A DNA stretch of 34,807 bases from assembly GCA_029861675.1 (NCBI GenBank), contig JAOTYV010000010.1, positions 1 to 34,807 of the forward strand, written 5' to 3'. The first letter of the stretch is position 1. The number at the start of each line of letters is the position of its first letter. This DNA comes from Alphaproteobacteria bacterium (GTDB lineage: Bacteria > Pseudomonadota > Alphaproteobacteria > UBA8366). Both the position numbers and the translations under genes were made by a program. Positions 16,267 through 25,330 of the stretch are shown here, piece after piece. A model generated the notes under the pieces. That model made no database searches, had not been told where the DNA came from, and saw nothing but the letters and a program-made list of their open reading frames with translations.

Positions 16267-17697
16267 ATGCTCGATCTTGTCATTCGCGGTGATCAAGTTG
16301 TCACGCCCCACGGCGTCGATGCGCTGGATGTCGGCATTCAGGGGGACAAGATCGTCACCCTCGCCGCGCCGGGCACGTTAAGCGAGTCCGATATCGGTCG
16401 CACCATCGATGCGACGGGTAAGATCGTGATGCCGGGCGGCATCGACCCGCATGTGCACTGTTTATGGCACCTGCCCGCACCCGACGGCGGCCAAGACATC
16501 GTGAGCGGCCCGCCGGAACAGGTGAGTCAGGCGGCGCTGTTCGGCGGCACCACGACGATCATCGATTTCGCTCAATGGCGGCACGGCCAGACGGTGCAGG
16601 AGGCGATCGAACACCGCGACGGCGATTGGCAGGGCAAGTGCTACTGCGATTATGCCTATCACGTGATGCTGCAGGGCGAAATCCCGGACCAGGTGCTCGA
16701 TCAATTGCCGGAGGCGTTCCAGACCGGCTACGCCAGCCTGAAGATCTTTACCACCGACATCACGCCGAGCCGCAAGGGGCGCATGATCGACTACGGCGAT
16801 ATCTGGGAATTGTTGCAGGTGACCGCGCGCGAGGGCGGTATCGCGGCGATCCACGCCGAGGACAACGACATCGTCATGCATATGTATGACAAGCTGATCA
16901 AGGAAGAGCGGGTCGGCTTCGAGAACATGGCCGAGGTGCACAACACGCTGTCCGAAGATTTGGCTTTCCGCCGCATCATCCGCCTGGCCGAGAATGTCGA
17001 GGGCGCGGCGCTCTATATGATGCATGTCAGCGCCGAGAGCGGGGTCAATGCGGTCATTGAATCACGCGCCAAGGGCTATCCGATCTATGGGGAAACGCTG
17101 CATCAGTACCTGCTGTACAACAAGGAAGACTATCACCGGCCGCATGGTCAGATCTTTCACACCTACCCGTCGCTGAAGGCGGAGTCCGATCAGGCGGCGC
17201 TGTGGGGCGGCATGTTGAACGGCTCGATCAGCACCGTTGCCACGGATGAAATCTGTTGCTCCCTGTCGGTCAAGGTGCAGGGCGAACGGATCGACGACTG
17301 CACCGGCGGCAATTCCGGCGTGGAGCCGCGGATCGGGGTGATGTACACCGAGATGGTGTCGAAGCGCGGCTATTCGCTCGAAAAATTCGTCGAGATGACC
17401 TCCAGCAACTCCGCCAAGATCATGGGCATGTACCCGCGCAAGGGCGCGATCGCGGCCGGCAGCGACGCCGACATCGCCATCGTCGATCCCAGCGAAAGCC
17501 GCACCGTGCGCAAGGAAGATCTGCACAGCACCGACTATACGCCGTGGGAAGGGCACGAGGTGACCGCGTGGCCCGTCATCACGATTCTGCGCGGCAAGAT
17601 CATGGTCGAAAACGGCAAGTTCTTCGGCGATCTCAAGGACGGCGTCTATCTTTCGCGCAAGATCCCCGAATCCATTCGCGGCGGCGCGGCCCTGTAG
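16267..17697 (+). CDS. Dihydropyrimidinase/hydantoinase-family cyclic amidohydrolase
   Basis: 476 residues, the usual length. Family knowledge: opens cyclic amide rings (hydantoins, dihydropyrimidines) with a binuclear metal centre bridged by a carboxylated lysine, cytoplasmic tetramer. Seen: HVH metal pair (H62, H64) in GGIDPHVHCLW, bridging lysine K159 in YASLKIF, H196 in AIHAEDN, H253 in MHVSAESG and D327 in VATDEICC. The last motif differs from the usual STDHCPF, so the substrate pocket may differ from true dihydropyrimidinase. GAGGAGA precedes the start. It follows the CbtBA genes and precedes a TauE-type exporter in the same direction. Confidence 0.92.
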   Translation: MLDLVIRGDQVVTPHGVDALDVGIQGDKIVTLAAPGTLSESDIGRTIDATGKIVMPGGIDPHVHCLWHLPAPDGGQDIVSGPPEQVSQAALFGGTTTIIDFAQWRHGQTVQEAIEHRDGDWQGKCYCDYAYHVMLQGEIPDQVLDQLPEAFQTGYASLKIFTTDITPSRKGRMIDYGDIWELLQVTAREGGIAAIHAEDNDIVMHMYDKLIKEERVGFENMAEVHNTLSEDLAFRRIIRLAENVEGAALYMMHVSAESGVNAVIESRAKGYPIYGETLHQYLLYNKEDYHRPHGQIFHTYPSLKAESDQAALWGGMLNGSISTVATDEICCSLSVKVQGERIDDCTGGNSGVEPRIGVMYTEMVSKRGYSLEKFVEMTSSNSAKIMGMYPRKGAIAAGSDADIAIVDPSESRTVRKEDLHSTDYTPWEGHEVTAWPVITILRGKIMVENGKFFGDLKDGVYLSRKIPESIRGGAAL

Positions 17698-17742
17698 CAT
17701 GGGCGATACGCCCGCCGCGCCGTCACCGGCCTCACCGGCCGA

Positions 17743-18462
17743 ATGACGCCGGACCTGTTCACGGCGCTTGGTATCGCCACTGCCGCCGGGTTGATGCGGG
17801 GCTTTGCGGGTGTCGGTTCGGGCATGCTGATGGCGCCGTTCTTCGTCGTCCTGTTCGGTCCGGTCGACACCGTGGCGATCATCATTCTGATGGAGCTCGC
17901 CGCCACCGCCCAACTCCTGCCGGGAGTCCGGAAGGAAATCGATTGGCGCGTCGTGGGGCCCATGGGCGCGGTTGCGGCCGTCTTCATGCCGGTGGGAAGC
18001 TGGCTGCTGGTGTCGCTCGACGCGGACCATATCGCCCGGGGGGTCGCGCTGCTGGTCCTGGTCTTCGCCGTCGTGCTGATGATCGGATGGCGCTACGAAG
18101 GGTCGAAGCGCCTGCCGATGACCGTCGGGGTGGGGGCGGTCTCCGGCGTGCTGATCGCGTTGACCAGCCTCGGCAACCCGCCGGTGATGATATATCTGCT
18201 GTCGAGCCGCGACAGCGCGGCGACGAACCGCGCCAACTTCACGGGATATTTCGCGATCACGCTGTTGACGTTGATCCTGTGGATGGCGGCGACCGGTTTG
18301 ATTACTGGCGCGGCGCTGCGCCTTGCCGCGGCCCTCATTTTGCCGTTCCTGGCGGCCGTATGGATCGGCAGCCGCCTGTTCCGGCAGTCGAGCGAGCGTC
18401 TCTACCGGCGGATTGCGCTTGGCCTCCTGTTTGGCGCCGGCCTGTACGGGCTGTTGCGCTGA
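17743..18462 (+). CDS. TauE/SafE-family membrane exporter
   Basis: A 239-residue protein with about seven or eight hydrophobic segments. The opening MTPDLFTALGIATAAGLMRGFAGVGSGM (seen in parts) contains the glycine-rich GFAGVGSG turn found in the first half of TauE/SafE proteins, and a second GVGAVSGVL-type turn appears at about residue 130. Family knowledge: these export sulfite, sulfoacetate or other organic anions. No clear ribosome site precedes the ATG, so the start is less certain; the short gap after the hydantoinase suggests coupling. The substrate is unknown. Confidence 0.85.
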   Translation: MTPDLFTALGIATAAGLMRGFAGVGSGMLMAPFFVVLFGPVDTVAIIILMELAATAQLLPGVRKEIDWRVVGPMGAVAAVFMPVGSWLLVSLDADHIARGVALLVLVFAVVLMIGWRYEGSKRLPMTVGVGAVSGVLIALTSLGNPPVMIYLLSSRDSAATNRANFTGYFAITLLTLILWMAATGLITGAALRLAAALILPFLAAVWIGSRLFRQSSERLYRRIALGLLFGAGLYGLLR

Positions 18463-18487
18463 CCGGGCGTTGCGCGCCGGGGTTTTT
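18463..18487 (+). terminator. Possible rho-independent terminator after the exporter gene
   Basis: Directly after the stop codon: stem CCGGGCG (18463-18469), loop TTG, return arm CGC-G-CCGG with one bulged G (18473-18480), then GGTTTTT. The short T-run and the bulge make it moderate. It would end the transcript that includes the hydantoinase and exporter. Confidence 0.5.
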
Positions 18488-18609
18488 CCGCACATTGCAA
18501 ATTTGGTGCAATTGGCCGAACCTGTTTTTCAACCGTCCGGCGGATCGCATGCACGTTCGGCGGTTGCGGCTGGCACCGCGCAATTGCCGACTGGGCAGAG
18601 GAGGAAACG

Positions 18610-19653
18610 ATGAAAGCAGTGGTGTTTCTTGGCGACCGCAAGCTCGAAATGATGGAGTTTCCGGATCCGACGCCGGGACCGGGCGAGGCCGTAATCGAAA
18701 TCAAGGCCTCGGGCATGTGCGGCAGCGATCTGAAATTTTATCGGGTCAAGGGCGGTGCGGCGGCGCTGGGTATGGCCGGCCCCGGTGGGCCGATCATCGG
18801 CGGGCATGAACCCTGCGGCGTCGTCGCCGCCGTCGGCGACGGCGTGCCGGAGGCTTTGGCGAAGGTCGGCGACCGGGTGATGGATCATCACTACAGCGGC
18901 TGCGGCGTTTGCAAGCATTGCCGCGGGGGCTGGTCGCAAATGTGTCTCGATGGGACGACGGTCTACGGCGCCACCGGACATGGCGCGCATGCCAAGTACA
19001 TGAAGGTACCGGCGCATACGCTGGTGAAACTGCCTGACGATTTGTCGTTCAAGACGGGGGCGGCAATTTCCTGCGGCACCGGGACGGCCTATGGCGCCTT
19101 GAAACGGCTCGACCTTGCGGGCGACGAAACGATTGCCATTTTCGGTCAAGGTCCGGTCGGGCTTAGCGCCACGCAATTGGCCAAGGCAATGGGGGCGCGG
19201 GTCATCGCCCTCGATATCGGCGAAGAACGGTTGGCGCTTGCGAAGCAATTCGGAGCCGATGAGGTAATAGACCCGCGTACGAACGATGTTGTTTCGGCGA
19301 TTCGTGATTTGACGCAGGGCGAAGGCGCGCAAAAATCGCTCGACTGCAGTTCGAGCCCCGAAGCGCGGCGGGCGGCGGTTCAATGCGTGCGGACATGGGG
19401 CACGGCGTGTTTCGTCGGCGAAGGCGGCGAGGTTACGATCGACGTATCCAACGACATGTTGCGCCGGCAGGTGACGGTGGTGGGTTCCTGGACCTTCAGC
19501 AAGAACGGTCAAGCCGACTGCGCGCGCTTCGTCGCGGAGCGCAAGATCGACGTGGACGCCCTGTTTACCCATGAATACAAACTCGACCAGGCGGCCGAAG
19601 CCTACGCGCTGTTCGACACACAAACGACCGGAAAGGGCGTGTTCCTGATGTGA
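18610..19653 (+). CDS. Zinc-dependent alcohol dehydrogenase (medium-chain dehydrogenase/reductase)
   Basis: 347 residues. Family knowledge: NAD(P)-dependent oxidation of alcohols, with a catalytic and a structural zinc. Seen: catalytic-zinc residues C37 (GMCGSD) and H66-E67 (GGHEPCG), structural cysteines C98, C101, C104, C112 in [15 protein letters not shown], and the Rossmann motif GQGPVG (179-184) with an acidic residue after beta-2 (IALDIGEER) favouring NAD. An excellent AGGAGGA ribosome site precedes the start. Nothing specific names the alcohol; close relatives include threonine and sorbitol dehydrogenases. The YkvA-like gene overlaps its stop codon. Confidence 0.93.
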   Translation: MKAVVFLGDRKLEMMEFPDPTPGPGEAVIEIKASGMCGSDLKFYRVKGGAAALGMAGPGGPIIGGHEPCGVVAAVGDGVPEALAKVGDRVMDHHYSGCGVCKHCRGGWSQMCLDGTTVYGATGHGAHAKYMKVPAHTLVKLPDDLSFKTGAAISCGTGTAYGALKRLDLAGDETIAIFGQGPVGLSATQLAKAMGARVIALDIGEERLALAKQFGADEVIDPRTNDVVSAIRDLTQGEGAQKSLDCSSSPEARRAAVQCVRTWGTACFVGEGGEVTIDVSNDMLRRQVTVVGSWTFSKNGQADCARFVAERKIDVDALFTHEYKLDQAAEAYALFDTQTTGKGVFLM

Positions 19654-20090
19654 TCGGTCGGGCGGTCCGTACCGTGTCGCAACGGTGGCGTGAGCACATG
19701 ACCGGCGCCGTCGGTAAACTCAAACGTCGGGCCAGGCTGGTCAAACGGGATTGTTACGCCCTCTACCTCGCGGCACGCGACCCGCGCGTGCCTTGGGTCG
19801 CGAAGGCGCTGGCGCTGATCGTCGCCGGGTACGCGTTCAGCCCGATCGATCTGATCCCCGACTTCATTCCGGTGCTGGGCTATCTCGACGACGCGTTGCT
19901 TCTGCCGCTCGGCATTCTTGCCGCGGTTCGCCTCATTCCACCGGTTGTGATGGCCGAGTTGCGGGCGTCCGCCGCCGCCCGGATCGGCGCCGCGGCGCCG
20001 GTCAGCCGGATCGCGGCGGCGATTGTCGTGCTGATCTGGATCGCCGGCTTGGCGCTCGACTATGCCGCGTTTAGAGCGCGATCGTCTTGA
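19650..20090 (+). CDS. YkvA/DUF1232-family small membrane protein
   Basis: 146 residues. The core [23 protein letters not shown] (read in parts, about residues 58-82) is the DUF1232 signature, flanked by hydrophobic segments at about 48-62 and 82-102 and a C-terminal segment at about 124-142. The GTG start overlaps the dehydrogenase stop by four bases (GTGA), so translation is probably coupled; the ATG at 19698 is an alternative. The 3' end overlaps the convergent cupin gene by 20 bases. The molecular role of the family is unknown. Confidence 0.85.
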   Translation: MIGRAVRTVSQRWREHMTGAVGKLKRRARLVKRDCYALYLAARDPRVPWVAKALALIVAGYAFSPIDLIPDFIPVLGYLDDALLLPLGILAAVRLIPPVVMAELRASAAARIGAAAPVSRIAAAIVVLIWIAGLALDYAAFRARSS

Positions 20091-20454
20091 AGTCGCCCGG
20101 CGCGGTGATCTCGATCAGTTCGAGATCGTCGGAACAACCGATTTCGTCATGCACGATGCCGGGCGGCTGTAAGCAGCTATCGCCGGCCTTGAAGGTGTGT
20201 TCGCCATGGCCGTCATAAGTGAATTTGATCCAGCCCTTCAACACGTAGAACATTTGAAAGTCGAGCGCGTGTTGATGCTGTCCGGTGTCGCGGCCTTCAT
20301 GGGCGATGCCGGGTTTGAGGCGAATGACATGGGCGTTGTAGGCGCCGTTCGTGGCGTCCTTGATGCCGAGGTCGCGGTATTGGAAGAAGCCGCGCGGGCC
20401 GTCTTCCCAGTGTGCATCCGCCGCGTGGCTGGTGCAGAATTTTTGATCGGTCAT
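20071..20454 (-). CDS. Cupin-domain protein with intact metal motif
   Basis: 127 residues, single domain. Seen: motif 1 around [18 protein letters not shown] (HxH at about residues 64-66) and motif 2 [14 protein letters not shown] (about 91-104). A metal-binding small cupin is therefore likely, as in isomerases, dioxygenases or ring-modifying enzymes. It follows the glutathione transferase gene by 36 bases and the luciferase-like gene further upstream, all minus strand, suggesting one operon (22002 down to 20071). Function unknown. Confidence 0.85.
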   Translation of the reverse strand: MTDQKFCTSHAADAHWEDGPRGFFQYRDLGIKDATNGAYNAHVIRLKPGIAHEGRDTGQHQHALDFQMFYVLKGWIKFTYDGHGEHTFKAGDSCLQPPGIVHDEIGCSDDLELIEITAPGDFKTIAL

Positions 20455-20490
20455 GATGGGCGTCTCCTATTGTCGTGATCAGCGGAACTC

Positions 20491-21141
20491 TCAATACCGC
20501 GGATCGGGCGCCATGTCGGGTTGGTTTTCCGGCGCGCCGGCTTCGAATTCGGGACAGGCGAGGCACGCTTCTTCGATCGTCAACAAGGTGGGGGCGACGG
20601 TCAAATCCACCTCGCGGCGGCGCCAGTTGTAAAGTTGCGCCACCAGAAAGCAGTCCGCCGCCGTCGGCGCATCACCGTGAAAGAAACGGCCGGCCGGGCG
20701 ATCCTCGGCGGCCAATCGCTCGAGGATAGCGACGCTTTCGGCCGACCAGAACTGGAACCATTCGACCAGAACGTCGCGCGAGAAGCGCGATTCGAGATAA
20801 TCGCGCACCCGCTTCTGGGTGCGTCCCTGCACGTCGCCCGCCACCGAATACACGAAGCCGCGCACCCGCAGCCGCCCGCCGCCGTCGCGCGGCACCAGCG
20901 GTTTGTCGGGATAGCGTTCGTCGAGATATTCCATAATCGACAGCGTCTGGCGGATCACCGTCCCCTTGTCGACCACTATCGGCACGAAGCCGTTTGGGCT
21001 GAGACGGCGGTAGGCGTCGCCATGCTGCTCGCCGGCCGCGATGTTGACCGGCACATAATCGTAGTCCAGCCCCTTGAAGTTGAGCATGAGGCGCGCGCGG
21101 TGGCTCGAGGTCGAGCGCCAATAGTTGTATAGCTGCAGCAT
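20491..21141 (-). CDS. Glutathione S-transferase, zeta class (maleylacetoacetate isomerase-like)
   Basis: 216 residues. Family knowledge: zeta-class enzymes isomerise maleylacetoacetate or maleylpyruvate with glutathione. Seen: N-terminal LQLYNYWRSTSSHRARLML with the serine cluster (S10, S12, S13) where the catalytic serine sits, the LSPNGFVPIVVDKG segment with the cis-proline (about 48-60), IRQTLSIMEYLDERYP (64-79) and a C-terminal helical domain. The serine motif is STSSHRAR instead of the usual SSCSxRVR, so exact function is uncertain. It lies 24 bases after the luciferase-like gene. Confidence 0.88.
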   Translation of the reverse strand: MLQLYNYWRSTSSHRARLMLNFKGLDYDYVPVNIAAGEQHGDAYRRLSPNGFVPIVVDKGTVIRQTLSIMEYLDERYPDKPLVPRDGGGRLRVRGFVYSVAGDVQGRTQKRVRDYLESRFSRDVLVEWFQFWSAESVAILERLAAEDRPAGRFFHGDAPTAADCFLVAQLYNWRRREVDLTVAPTLLTIEEACLACPEFEAGAPENQPDMAPDPRY

Positions 21142-21165
21142 CGCGCCGGTCCGCCCTCCTTCGCG

Positions 21166-22002
21166 TCAGCCGAGCAAGGGTGTGTAGTCGTCGAGCAGGC
21201 GCAGCACGGCGTCCCGGTCAGCCGACGGCAATTCGAACAACGCCCGCGTGACGCCCGCTTCGGCGTAGCTGTCCAGCACCGGTTTTTCCGCTGGTGCACG
21301 GAATACGGTGACTGACAGGGATTTCATGTCGCGGCCCGCTTCGTCCGCCGCTGCCTGCAGGCGCGCCATGCTTTCGGCGGCGTCGAAGCCGTGGCTCGCA
21401 CGCGGGAACCAGCCGTCGCAGAACTCTACCACCCGGCGCAGCGTGTATTTGCTCTCGCCGCCGAGAATCACCGGCGGGTGCGGTGTCTGCACGGGTTTTG
21501 GGTAAGACCAGGATTTTTCAAACTGGACAAAGTCGCCATGGTACTCGGCCACTTCTTCGGTCCAAAGCGCCTTCATCGCCAGGATGTGTTCCCGCATTAG
21601 CTTGAAGCGGGTGTCGTACTGCACGCCGTGATCGTTCATTTCCTCGACATTCCAGCCGCCGCCGATGCCGAAGATGAACCGGCCGCCCGACAGCCGGTCG
21701 AGGCTGGCCGCGCATTTGGCGGTGACGATCGGATCGCGCTGCGGCACCAGGCAAATTCCGGTGCCGAGTTCCAGCTTCTCCGTCGCCGCTGCGGCAAAGG
21801 ACAGGGAAACGAACGGATCATAGGTATGGGAATATTTTTTCGGCAGCTCATCGCCGCCGCTCCAGGCGGATTTCCGGCTGATCGGAATATGTGTGTGTTC
21901 CGGCACGAACAGTGAGTCGAAGCCGCGATCCTCCAGGGTACGGGCGAGTTCCGCGATTTCGATGGTGTATTCGGTGGCAAAAATAAAGACGCCGATGCGC
22001 AT
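21166..22002 (-). CDS. LLM-class flavin-dependent oxidoreductase (TIGR03619-like)
   Basis: 278 residues from the ATG at 22002, which is chosen because AGGGGA lies eight bases before it; the ATG at 22008 is too close. Family knowledge: bacterial-luciferase-like TIM barrel enzymes using FMN or F420. Seen: FVPEHTHIPISRKSAW (near 30-45), LELGTGICLVPQRDPI (near 75-90), the LDRLSGGRFIFGIGGGWN signature (near 98-115) and PHPPVILGGESKYTLRR (near 168-185). In alphaproteobacteria FMN is more likely than F420. It heads the small operon with the glutathione transferase and cupin. Confidence 0.9.
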   Translation of the reverse strand: MRIGVFIFATEYTIEIAELARTLEDRGFDSLFVPEHTHIPISRKSAWSGGDELPKKYSHTYDPFVSLSFAAAATEKLELGTGICLVPQRDPIVTAKCAASLDRLSGGRFIFGIGGGWNVEEMNDHGVQYDTRFKLMREHILAMKALWTEEVAEYHGDFVQFEKSWSYPKPVQTPHPPVILGGESKYTLRRVVEFCDGWFPRASHGFDAAESMARLQAAADEAGRDMKSLSVTVFRAPAEKPVLDSYAEAGVTRALFELPSADRDAVLRLLDDYTPLLG

Positions 22003-22138
22003 GTTCATGTTCCCCTGGTGACAGCCGATGTGTTGTCGCGCCACCGTGCCACAGGGCGGGCGGACGACACCAGATTAACATGTTTGGGTGGGAATTTTAG
22101 GCGCTGGGCGGGTTTGCCGCGAGTATCGTGTTGCGCGC

Positions 22139-23335
22139 TTAGGCGGCGCCTTTGCGCTGGTGCGTCGGCCCGTTGTCCCGGGCACGCTCATGGGCCGCGA
22201 AGAACGGCGGAATGTCGTCCGCGGCAATCGGCTTGGAAAAGAAATAGCCTTGCGCGTAATCGCAACCGAAGCTCCGCAGCATCTCCAAGGATGCTTCGTT
22301 CTCGACACCTTCGGCACAGACCTGGAGCCCGAGGTTATGGCCCATGTCGATGACGGTCTTGGCGATAACGGCGTTTTCCTTTGTCTTGTCCATACCGAAA
22401 ACAAACGACTTGTCGATCTTGATTTCCGAAAATGGCAGACGCTGCAATTGGACCAGCGATGAATACCCGGTCCCGAAGTCGTCGATCGACAGGGAAAATT
22501 CCTTGAGCCGGAATCGCGCCAGGACGTCCATCATCTTAGCGGCGTCCCGCATGCTCGCCGTTTCGGTTAGTTCCAACGTAAAATTGTTCGGCTTGAGTCC
22601 CGCCGCATGGCACATCTCCGCCAGCGAATCGGGAAGGCTCAAATCATGCAGATTGGTGGCTGAAATATTGACCGCGAGGTTCATGTCGAAGTCATCCGCA
22701 GCCCATTTCGCCATCTGATCGACCGCGTTTCGCATCACCCAGTTGGTCAGCGGTCCCATCAGGTCATTTTCCTCCGCATAGGGGAGAAAGGTGTCCGGCG
22801 GCATGATCGCACCCGACGGGGGCCGCCAGCGGACCAAAGCCTCGGCCCCGACCGCGGTGCCGGCGCGGACGTCAATCTTAGGCTGATACACCAGGAACAA
22901 TTCGTCGTTTTCGATCGCCTTGCCGAGGCCGTCGACGCCGGCCTTATCCGATCCGGATTTCAGGTTCTCCAGCAATTCGCGTATCTCGGCGAGGCGGACC
23001 GGCTTATTCAACGCGCCGCGCATCTCAAGGCCAAGCTCACTGCCCAATCGAATGGTGGTATCGATGGTTCGGGCATCGATCCCGCTGCAGAGCACTACGT
23101 TGGCGGTGGCGCCTTGGGCGGCCATCGCGCGCAACAATTCGATGCCGTCGGTATCCGGCATTTGCAGGTCGATGATCACCACCGTCGGGCACCAAGTCGC
23201 GAGCCGGTGGAAGAATTCATCCGCCTTGTCGGTGTAGGCTGTGACGTAGCCGGACATCTCGCCGCCCTTCGCGACGATCTTCGCCATTTTCAGCTCGTCG
23301 TCGATGATGAGCAGCCGTTCTTCGCCGTCGCTCAT
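22139..23335 (-). CDS. Response regulator with EAL domain (c-di-GMP phosphodiesterase)
   Basis: 398 residues. Receiver domain at about 5-125 with phospho-acceptor D56 (VVIIDLQMPDTDG) and K111; EAL domain at about 135-385. Catalytic residues appear intact: E165 in AEALVRW, N223 in AVNIS, E255 in LELTET, D285-D286 in IDDFGTG, K306 in EIKIDKS and E342 in AEGVE. Family knowledge: hydrolyses cyclic-di-GMP to pGpG, so phosphorylation would change motility, adhesion or envelope programmes. Its start is one base after the kinase stop, so the two are translationally coupled and the receiver is the likely target of that kinase. Confidence 0.95.
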   Translation of the reverse strand: MSDGEERLLIIDDELKMAKIVAKGGEMSGYVTAYTDKADEFFHRLATWCPTVVIIDLQMPDTDGIELLRAMAAQGATANVVLCSGIDARTIDTTIRLGSELGLEMRGALNKPVRLAEIRELLENLKSGSDKAGVDGLGKAIENDELFLVYQPKIDVRAGTAVGAEALVRWRPPSGAIMPPDTFLPYAEENDLMGPLTNWVMRNAVDQMAKWAADDFDMNLAVNISATNLHDLSLPDSLAEMCHAAGLKPNNFTLELTETASMRDAAKMMDVLARFRLKEFSLSIDDFGTGYSSLVQLQRLPFSEIKIDKSFVFGMDKTKENAVIAKTVIDMGHNLGLQVCAEGVENEASLEMLRSFGCDYAQGYFFSKPIAADDIPPFFAAHERARDNGPTHQRKGAA

Positions 23336-23336
23336 A

Positions 23337-25238
23337 TCAGGCGGCCTTTAGATTGCGTTCGATCACCATCGCCAGTTCTAGGCGGCGATAGGGTTTCATC
23401 AGCAACTCGACATCGGCGTCCGCGGCATCTTCCCAGGTGTCCACGCCGGATGGCCGCGCCGTGAAACCGGAAGTCAGGACGACCGGCAACTTCGGATATT
23501 GATCGGCGATCAGCGCCGCAAGGCCTATGCCGTCCATTTCGCCCGGCATCACAACATCGGAAAACACCAGATCGATGTGGTCTTCCCGCTGCAGGACTTC
23601 GATGGCGGCGGACGCCCTATCGGCCTCAACGACTTGGTATCCCAATTCGATCAATTGCTTGCGGGCGACGCGGCGAATGCCTTCGTTGTCATCGACCAGG
23701 AGAATTGTCTCGCCGGTGCCATGGGGCTCTGGGGTGGCGTCCTCTTCGGCTGTCATGCCCTGCACTTCGCTGCCGTCGCGCGGCAGGTATAGCTGCACCG
23801 TCGTTCCTCGGTCGGGTTCGGAGTAGATGCTAACGTGACCGCCGGATTGCTTGATGAAGCCGTCGACCATGCTCAGGCCGAGGCCGGTTCCCTGACCGAC
23901 TTCTTTGGTCGAGAAGAATGGATCGAAGACGCGCTTCAGAATTTCGGTCGGAATGCCGATACCCCCATCGGTGACCGACAGCACCACGTATTCGCCCGGT
24001 TCGATTTCGAAATTCTGATCGGCCATGGATTCGTCGACCTGCATGTTGCGGGTCTCGAGGGTCAAGTGGCCGCCATTCGGCATGGCGTCGCGGGCGTTGA
24101 CCGTGAGGTTGAGGATTGCCGTTTCGAGCTGACTCGGGTCCACCTTGATCGGCCAGACGTCGGCGTTGCATCGGAGAGCGATTTCGATGTTTTCGCCGAG
24201 CGAACGGCGCAGCAGCTTGGTCATGCCAGTAAGGGTCTCGTTGATGTCGATGACCTCCGGCTTGAGCGGCTGCCGGCGCGCGAAGGCGAGCAATCTCCGG
24301 TTCAGCTCGCGGCCCCGAAGGCCCGCCTCGAGCGCGTCATCGACCAATTCACTCGACGCTTCGTCGTCGGCCAATTGCTCCTTCAACATGTCCAGGTTGC
24401 CGATCAGGATGCCAAGCAGATTATTGAAGTCATGCGCGATGCCGCCGGTGAGATTGCCCACCGTTTCCATCTTTTGCGCATGTTGGAGTTTCTCGAGGGT
24501 TTGCCGCAACTCATCCTCGCGCTGCTCCTTGAGGCGCAGGGCCTCGGCCAGCTTGTCAACGGAACCGCTGAGATTGTGAAGTTCGGATGACCGAAAGCGG
24601 GAAGATCCAAGGTCGACGTTGAGTTTACCCTCGGCGAAATTCGTGAGGCGGCGGCTGATGTTGTTGATCGGGTTGAGCGCCAGATATTCCACCAAGGCGA
24701 TGACGATGACCGCAAACAGGAGCATGCCAATGCCCACGAAGAATTGGATGATCAGGGCGTGCCGCTTAATTTCCGCCCGGACGTTGGAGAAATTCCACTC
24801 AATGTCGATTTCACCGAAGGTTTCCCCTTCGAACACGATGCTTTTTGAAAATTTCACCGGCTCGATCTGCGCCGGAACGATCTTGTTGGCCCACCGGGCG
24901 AGGGTTTGACCGTTTTCGTTCAGGATGTTGATCGCCATCAGGTCGGCTTCTTCGCCTGCTACCTGTTGAACGATCGTTTTCAACAGCGGCTGATCTTCTG
25001 AAATGACGGCTTCCAAGGCAGCGGCCGTGATGATGTGAAAGGTCTGTTCGCTTTGCTGGTGCAGCTTCTGTCGCAGGTAGCTGGTCTCCAGTTTCTGAAC
25101 GACCAGACCGGAGACGAAGGCTACGCCGATCGCCGCGAGCGCCAGTGCGGCCATGATTTGCCGGCGCAACGAAAAATGCCAGGGTTGCGCGGACTTATCT
25201 TTGCGGTTCCTTGAAGTATTAGATGCTTGCATGACCAT
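23337..25238 (-). CDS. Membrane hybrid sensor histidine kinase with C-terminal receiver
   Basis: 633 residues from the ATG at 25238 (AAGGTGG nine bases upstream); a TTG at 25268 is an alternative. Layout: membrane segment 29-47; periplasmic sensor about 48-158 without a recognisable fold; membrane segment 160-185; HAMP about 186-240; phospho-histidine H269 in GGIAHDFNNLLG; ATP-binding region with N381 (NLTVNARDAMPNGG), DGGIGI (424-429) and GTGLGLSMV (450-458); receiver 510-633 with D561 (FSDVVMPG) and K615. Family knowledge: such FNN-type kinases pass phosphate through their receiver to another domain; no histidine phosphotransferase lies nearby. The PhnD-like gene upstream may supply the ligand-binding part. 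Confidence 0.95.
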   Translation of the reverse strand: MVMQASNTSRNRKDKSAQPWHFSLRRQIMAALALAAIGVAFVSGLVVQKLETSYLRQKLHQQSEQTFHIITAAALEAVISEDQPLLKTIVQQVAGEEADLMAINILNENGQTLARWANKIVPAQIEPVKFSKSIVFEGETFGEIDIEWNFSNVRAEIKRHALIIQFFVGIGMLLFAVIVIALVEYLALNPINNISRRLTNFAEGKLNVDLGSSRFRSSELHNLSGSVDKLAEALRLKEQREDELRQTLEKLQHAQKMETVGNLTGGIAHDFNNLLGILIGNLDMLKEQLADDEASSELVDDALEAGLRGRELNRRLLAFARRQPLKPEVIDINETLTGMTKLLRRSLGENIEIALRCNADVWPIKVDPSQLETAILNLTVNARDAMPNGGHLTLETRNMQVDESMADQNFEIEPGEYVVLSVTDGGIGIPTEILKRVFDPFFSTKEVGQGTGLGLSMVDGFIKQSGGHVSIYSEPDRGTTVQLYLPRDGSEVQGMTAEEDATPEPHGTGETILLVDDNEGIRRVARKQLIELGYQVVEADRASAAIEVLQREDHIDLVFSDVVMPGEMDGIGLAALIADQYPKLPVVLTSGFTARPSGVDTWEDAADADVELLMKPYRRLELAMVIERNLKAA

Positions 25239-25290
25239 TTCCAAAACCCACCTTGGGTGCAATCCCAATCTCGAAGTCTATTTTTCCCGT

Positions 25291-25315
25291 GCGGCGGCCG
25301 GCTCTTGGCCACCGC
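25291..25315 (-). promoter_or_regulatory. Intercistronic hairpin between PhnD-like and kinase genes
   Basis: Arms GCGGCGGCC (25291-25299) and GGCCACCGC (25307-25315) pair over nine positions with one G-T wobble in the RNA. It lies in the 92-base gap between the binding-protein stop and the kinase start. There is no T-run on the minus strand, so it probably moderates rather than stops transcription, allowing more binding protein than kinase. Confidence 0.45.
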
Positions 25316-25330
25316 GCCGCGTTTCCACCG

